Assembly: GCA_964542855.1 (NCBI GenBank)
Contig: CAZIWJ010000166.1
Coordinates: forward strand, 1 to 7,962
Source of the DNA: CAZIWJ01 sp964542855
Lineage (GTDB): Bacteria; Bacteroidota; Bacteroidia; Cytophagales; Cyclobacteriaceae
DNA: 7,962 nucleotides
Reading direction: 5' to 3'
Shown here one piece after another: positions 6,244-7,962 of this stretch (position 1 is the first letter of the stretch; each line of letters begins with the position of its first letter). The translations under genes were made by a program, and so were the position numbers. The notes beneath the pieces were generated by a model that was not told the DNA's origin, did no database searches, and saw only the letters and a list, made by a program, of their open reading frames with translations.

Positions 6244-7578
6244 TTAAGCGTTCGCTTTTTTAGTCTTGGCACTGGTTGACCGGGCTTTACGGGCCGTAGT
6301 TGCTTTTGTAGTTTTAGCAGCCGGCTTTTCCTTTTCTTCAAGCTTTTTTTCTAGGGAGCGGACCTTATTTCGCAAGCTATGTACTTCAGCGGCTAACTCA
6401 TCAGACTCTGAGCGCATGGTGAAAGGCAGATCCTGAGTTGATTCCTCAAGAATATTACCAATGGTCTTTCTTATTTTCAGGCTTGTTTCGGCTACTTCCG
6501 ACTGGTTTTTACTGTAAGCTTCGGTTTGGAAAACCTTGGTGATGTTCTCCTCGAGCATGTCGATCCAACGCTTCATAAACTGGTCGTAATCAGGGAGTGA
6601 TCCTTCTCGCTGATAGCTTTCCCAGAAACCGGCTATCGTTTCTTCCAGCCCTTTTTGAGCGCCTTCGTATACCTGGTTCTGAAGCTCCATAGATTTAACC
6701 ATGTAACTGGTAAAATCGCGCTGAACGCTTTGAAGTTCTTCTGCTATCGCCTGTGAACGGTTAGGCGCAAAGTTGTTGAAAGGGGAGTAAGCACGTTCCA
6801 TTTGGTCGAACAGTTGGGAAGATAAACCGACCATGGAAGTCCAGTTATTTGCACCCATATTCTTCATAGGCTCTGTGAACGAACTCATGGAACCCATTCC
6901 TTTTTCTGAGGCTTCCTTAAGCTGCCCCGCAAACTCGCCGAACATTTTATTCATGTACTCAGATCCCTGCTTTATAGCATCGTTAGATTGAAAGCCCATA
7001 AGGTTATTGATAATTTCCTTATAAGAATCCTGTGGCATGAACTTATTCATAGAATCGGCTGTAAACATACCACTCTTAATTACGTCAGTAATCTGGTCGA
7101 AGTAGCCCTGCATGCCGGTGTATCCTTTGGTAAAATCCATAAACGAAGGCATTTTACCATAAACCGGCGTAAACTGCATATTCGACTGCATACCGCTCAT
7201 GGTTCTTTGCATCCACTGCTCCCATTGCTGGTAGGTATCCTGTACAGGCTTGAAGAACGAACCCATCGGGTTGTCTTTAGACATACCTTGCTGGAAAGAA
7301 TCAACCCATTCGTTACCAAATTCTGTTTGAACCTCCAGCCATTTCTTGAAAATGTCAGGTGCCTTTTCCATGGATTCTTTTCCAGAGCCAAGGGCACTCA
7401 TTTCGTTAATAAGTTCTTTCTGCTTCTCGAAATAATTAGTGATTACATCGGGTGCGCTACTTTTCGGAGACACGCTTTCTGCCATGCTCTCCTGCATTTT
7501 CTTTGACGCTTCAGTCATTGACTCAACCAGTTTCTTCTGGTTTTCCATAAATGCGTCGAAATAATTTTGTGATGCCAT
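6244..7578 (-). CDS. phaE: PHA synthase subunit PhaE with a histone-H1-like basic tail
   Basis: The accessory subunit needed for activity of class III PhaC. The 444 residues exceed the about 357 of A. vinosum PhaE. The protein is almost wholly helical and polar, rich in Met, Gln, Lys and Glu; landmarks are FFKPVQDTYQQWEQWMQRTM (108-127), the QRDFTSYMVKSMELQNQVYEG region (286-306), and the family C-terminal motif LPFTMRSESDELAAEVHSLR (384-403), which leads into a short coiled coil (391-417). After it, residues 418-444 are unusual: 9 Lys/Arg, 8 Ala and 6 Thr of 27, no acidic residue. This resembles the Lys/Ala tails of H1-like proteins and of the granule protein PhaF. The long Met/Gly/Gln-rich middle (about 95-280) has no motif I can place. 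The start at 7578 is supported by an A/T-rich leader and a good -7 element 40 bp upstream. PhaC follows by 21 bp. Confidence 0.92.
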   Translation of the reverse strand: MASQNYFDAFMENQKKLVESMTEASKKMQESMAESVSPKSSAPDVITNYFEKQKELINEMSALGSGKESMEKAPDIFKKWLEVQTEFGNEWVDSFQQGMSKDNPMGSFFKPVQDTYQQWEQWMQRTMSGMQSNMQFTPVYGKMPSFMDFTKGYTGMQGYFDQITDVIKSGMFTADSMNKFMPQDSYKEIINNLMGFQSNDAIKQGSEYMNKMFGEFAGQLKEASEKGMGSMSSFTEPMKNMGANNWTSMVGLSSQLFDQMERAYSPFNNFAPNRSQAIAEELQSVQRDFTSYMVKSMELQNQVYEGAQKGLEETIAGFWESYQREGSLPDYDQFMKRWIDMLEENITKVFQTEAYSKNQSEVAETSLKIRKTIGNILEESTQDLPFTMRSESDELAAEVHSLRNKVRSLEKKLEEKEKPAAKTTKATTARKARSTSAKTKKANA

Positions 7579-7618
7579 GATATTATTATTAATAAAAAAA
7601 ATCTTGTTGTAATTCTTT

Positions 7619-7655
7619 CAAATGTATGTGTTTCAAATTTCCTTATTTACCAAAA
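7619..7655 (-). promoter_or_regulatory. Probable promoter of the phaE-phaC operon
   Basis: On the minus strand, TACATTTG (plus 7626-7619) is a perfect match to the Bacteroidota -7 consensus TAnnTTTG. TTTTG (plus 7655-7651) lies 24 bp upstream, longer than the usual spacing of about 19 bp, so the -33 box is less certain. Transcription would start near 7612, giving a leader of roughly 35 nt to the phaE ATG. Confidence 0.55.
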
Positions 7656-7658
7656 CAG

Positions 7659-7676
7659 GATATGTGGACACATATC
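7659..7676. promoter_or_regulatory. 18-bp perfect palindrome upstream of the phaE promoter, candidate operator
   Basis: GATATGTG-GA-CACATATC is an 8-bp perfect inverted repeat around a 2-bp centre, starting 3 bp upstream of the possible -33 box. TATGTG, the core of one arm, recurs at 7625-7630 where it overlaps the -7 element, 36 bp away. The compact form, short centre and promoter-edge position suit a dimeric repressor or activator site better than an RNA hairpin. No known regulator is matched. Confidence 0.5.
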
Positions 7677-7706
7677 AGGGGTTAATCGATTGTTTGTAAA
7701 GGTGAA

Positions 7707-7737
7707 AAGCCTACAGGGGCAGGATAGATGCAGGCTT
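7707..7737 (-). terminator. Second hairpin between the thiolase gene and phaE
   Basis: A 9-bp stem (7707-7715 with 7729-7737, one G-U pair in the minus-strand RNA) has a 13-nt loop. On the minus strand it is followed by TTCACCTTT. It lies downstream of the stronger hairpin at 7745-7791 and could be a back-up terminator for the thiolase transcript. The T-tract is broken, so confidence is modest. Confidence 0.35.
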
Positions 7738-7744
7738 ACGCACA

Positions 7745-7791
7745 AAAAAACAGCAGGCGCAAGCTGGTAAAGCGCAGACCTGCTGTTTTTT
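7745..7791 (-). terminator. Strong terminator after the thiolase gene, bidirectional in form
   Basis: AAAAAACAGCAGG (7745-7757) pairs perfectly with CCTGCTGTTTTTT (7779-7791), a 13-bp stem with a 21-nt loop that can add inner GCG/CGC pairs. On the minus strand it starts 14 bases after the thiolase stop and its 3' arm ends in a seven-T run, as expected for a rho-independent terminator. The symmetric A/T flanks would also work on the plus strand. It separates the thiolase from the phaE-phaC operon. Confidence 0.85.
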
Positions 7792-7805
7792 CCTTAGCTT
7801 TTTTG

Positions 7806-7962
7806 TTAGTTCATGCGCTCAATTACCATTGCGGATGCACCTCCACCACCATTGCAGATACCGGCTACGCCGATGGAGCCGTTATGTTTGGTAAGAACAC
7901 TATGCAGAGTGGCAATTATTCTTGAACCGGAATTGCCCAGCGGGTGACCAAGGGCCACAGCT
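7806..7962 (-). CDS. phaA: Acetyl-CoA acetyltransferase (thiolase) C-terminus, truncated by the window edge
   Basis: Only the last 51 residues are in the window; the start lies beyond 7962. They hold two active-site segments of biosynthetic thiolases: GHPLGNSG (fragment residues 5-12), with the catalytic His, and GICNGGGGASAMVIE (34-48), with the Cys that acts as base in the CxG motif. This form with CNGGGGASAM is the one seen in mitochondrial ACAT1, whereas Zoogloea-type PhaA has CIGGGMG. The reaction would be condensation of two acetyl-CoA to acetoacetyl-CoA, the first step of PHB synthesis. The symbol is assigned by context; a beta-oxidation or ketone-body thiolase remains possible with so little sequence. 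A strong terminator follows 14 bases after the stop. Confidence 0.85.
   Translation of the reverse strand, partial: AVALGHPLGNSGSRIIATLHSVLTKHNGSIGVAGICNGGGGASAMVIERMN

Noticed and set aside
6988..7506. 172-codon plus-strand frame opposite phaE
   Set aside because: It is antisense to a well-supported PhaE. Its His/Leu/Arg-rich composition is what the complement of Lys/Gln/Met-rich helical coding sequence gives.
7744..7791. Inverted repeat first considered as an insertion-sequence end or CRISPR repeat
   Set aside because: It is a single copy placed 14 bases after a stop codon with a T-run, so a terminator explains it fully; there is no transposase or repeat-spacer array nearby.
7728..7925. 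Plus-strand ORF of 65 codons at the right end
   Set aside because: It runs through the terminator stem at 7745-7791 and then opposite the thiolase C-terminus, whose GHPLGNSG and CNGGGG motifs show that the minus strand is coding.

Overview
The window carries the core of a polyhydroxyalkanoate (PHA, most likely poly-3-hydroxybutyrate) pathway, probably from a member of the Bacteroidota. The lineage call is an inference. Most start codons are preceded by A-rich leaders without a Shine-Dalgarno sequence, a perfect TAnnTTTG-type -7 element lies in front of phaE, and a stand-alone LytTR regulator is present. I cannot name a genus.

Layout, plus strand. Positions 2-1804 hold the 3' part of an AMP-forming acetyl-CoA synthetase (acs, start outside the window), followed by a hairpin. 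Then come an acetoacetyl-CoA reductase with close PhaB signatures (1889-2635), a terminator-like hairpin, a 134-residue LytTR-domain protein without a receiver domain (2750-3154), a 353-bp AT-rich gap, and a second FabG/PhaB-like reductase (3508-4242).

Layout, minus strand, in order of transcription. A thiolase C-terminus (7806-7962, truncated by the window edge) is followed by a strong terminator. Then phaE (6244-7578), phaC (5152-6222), tandem hairpins including a strong terminator, and an alpha/beta hydrolase (4251-5039). The hydrolase converges on the second reductase, leaving an 8-bp gap.

How the parts fit. Acs would make acetyl-CoA from acetate. The thiolase would condense two acetyl-CoA to acetoacetyl-CoA, and the reductases would give (R)-3-hydroxybutyryl-CoA. 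The class III synthase PhaC/PhaE would polymerise it. The hydrolase may act on polymer, oligomers or thioesters, but this rests on context only. The LytTR protein is the only regulator-like gene seen.

Points of most interest: (1) PhaE is longer than the textbook protein and ends in a Lys/Ala/Thr-rich, acid-free tail like the histone-H1-like tails of granule/nucleoid proteins such as PhaF; (2) an 18-bp perfect palindrome just upstream of the phaE promoter; (3) two reductases whose cofactor loops predict different NADPH/NADH preference; (4) a terminator directly in front of the hydrolase gene; (5) a LytTR-only regulator inside a PHA locus with a long unexplained leader downstream. No tRNA, rRNA, CRISPR or mobile element was seen.
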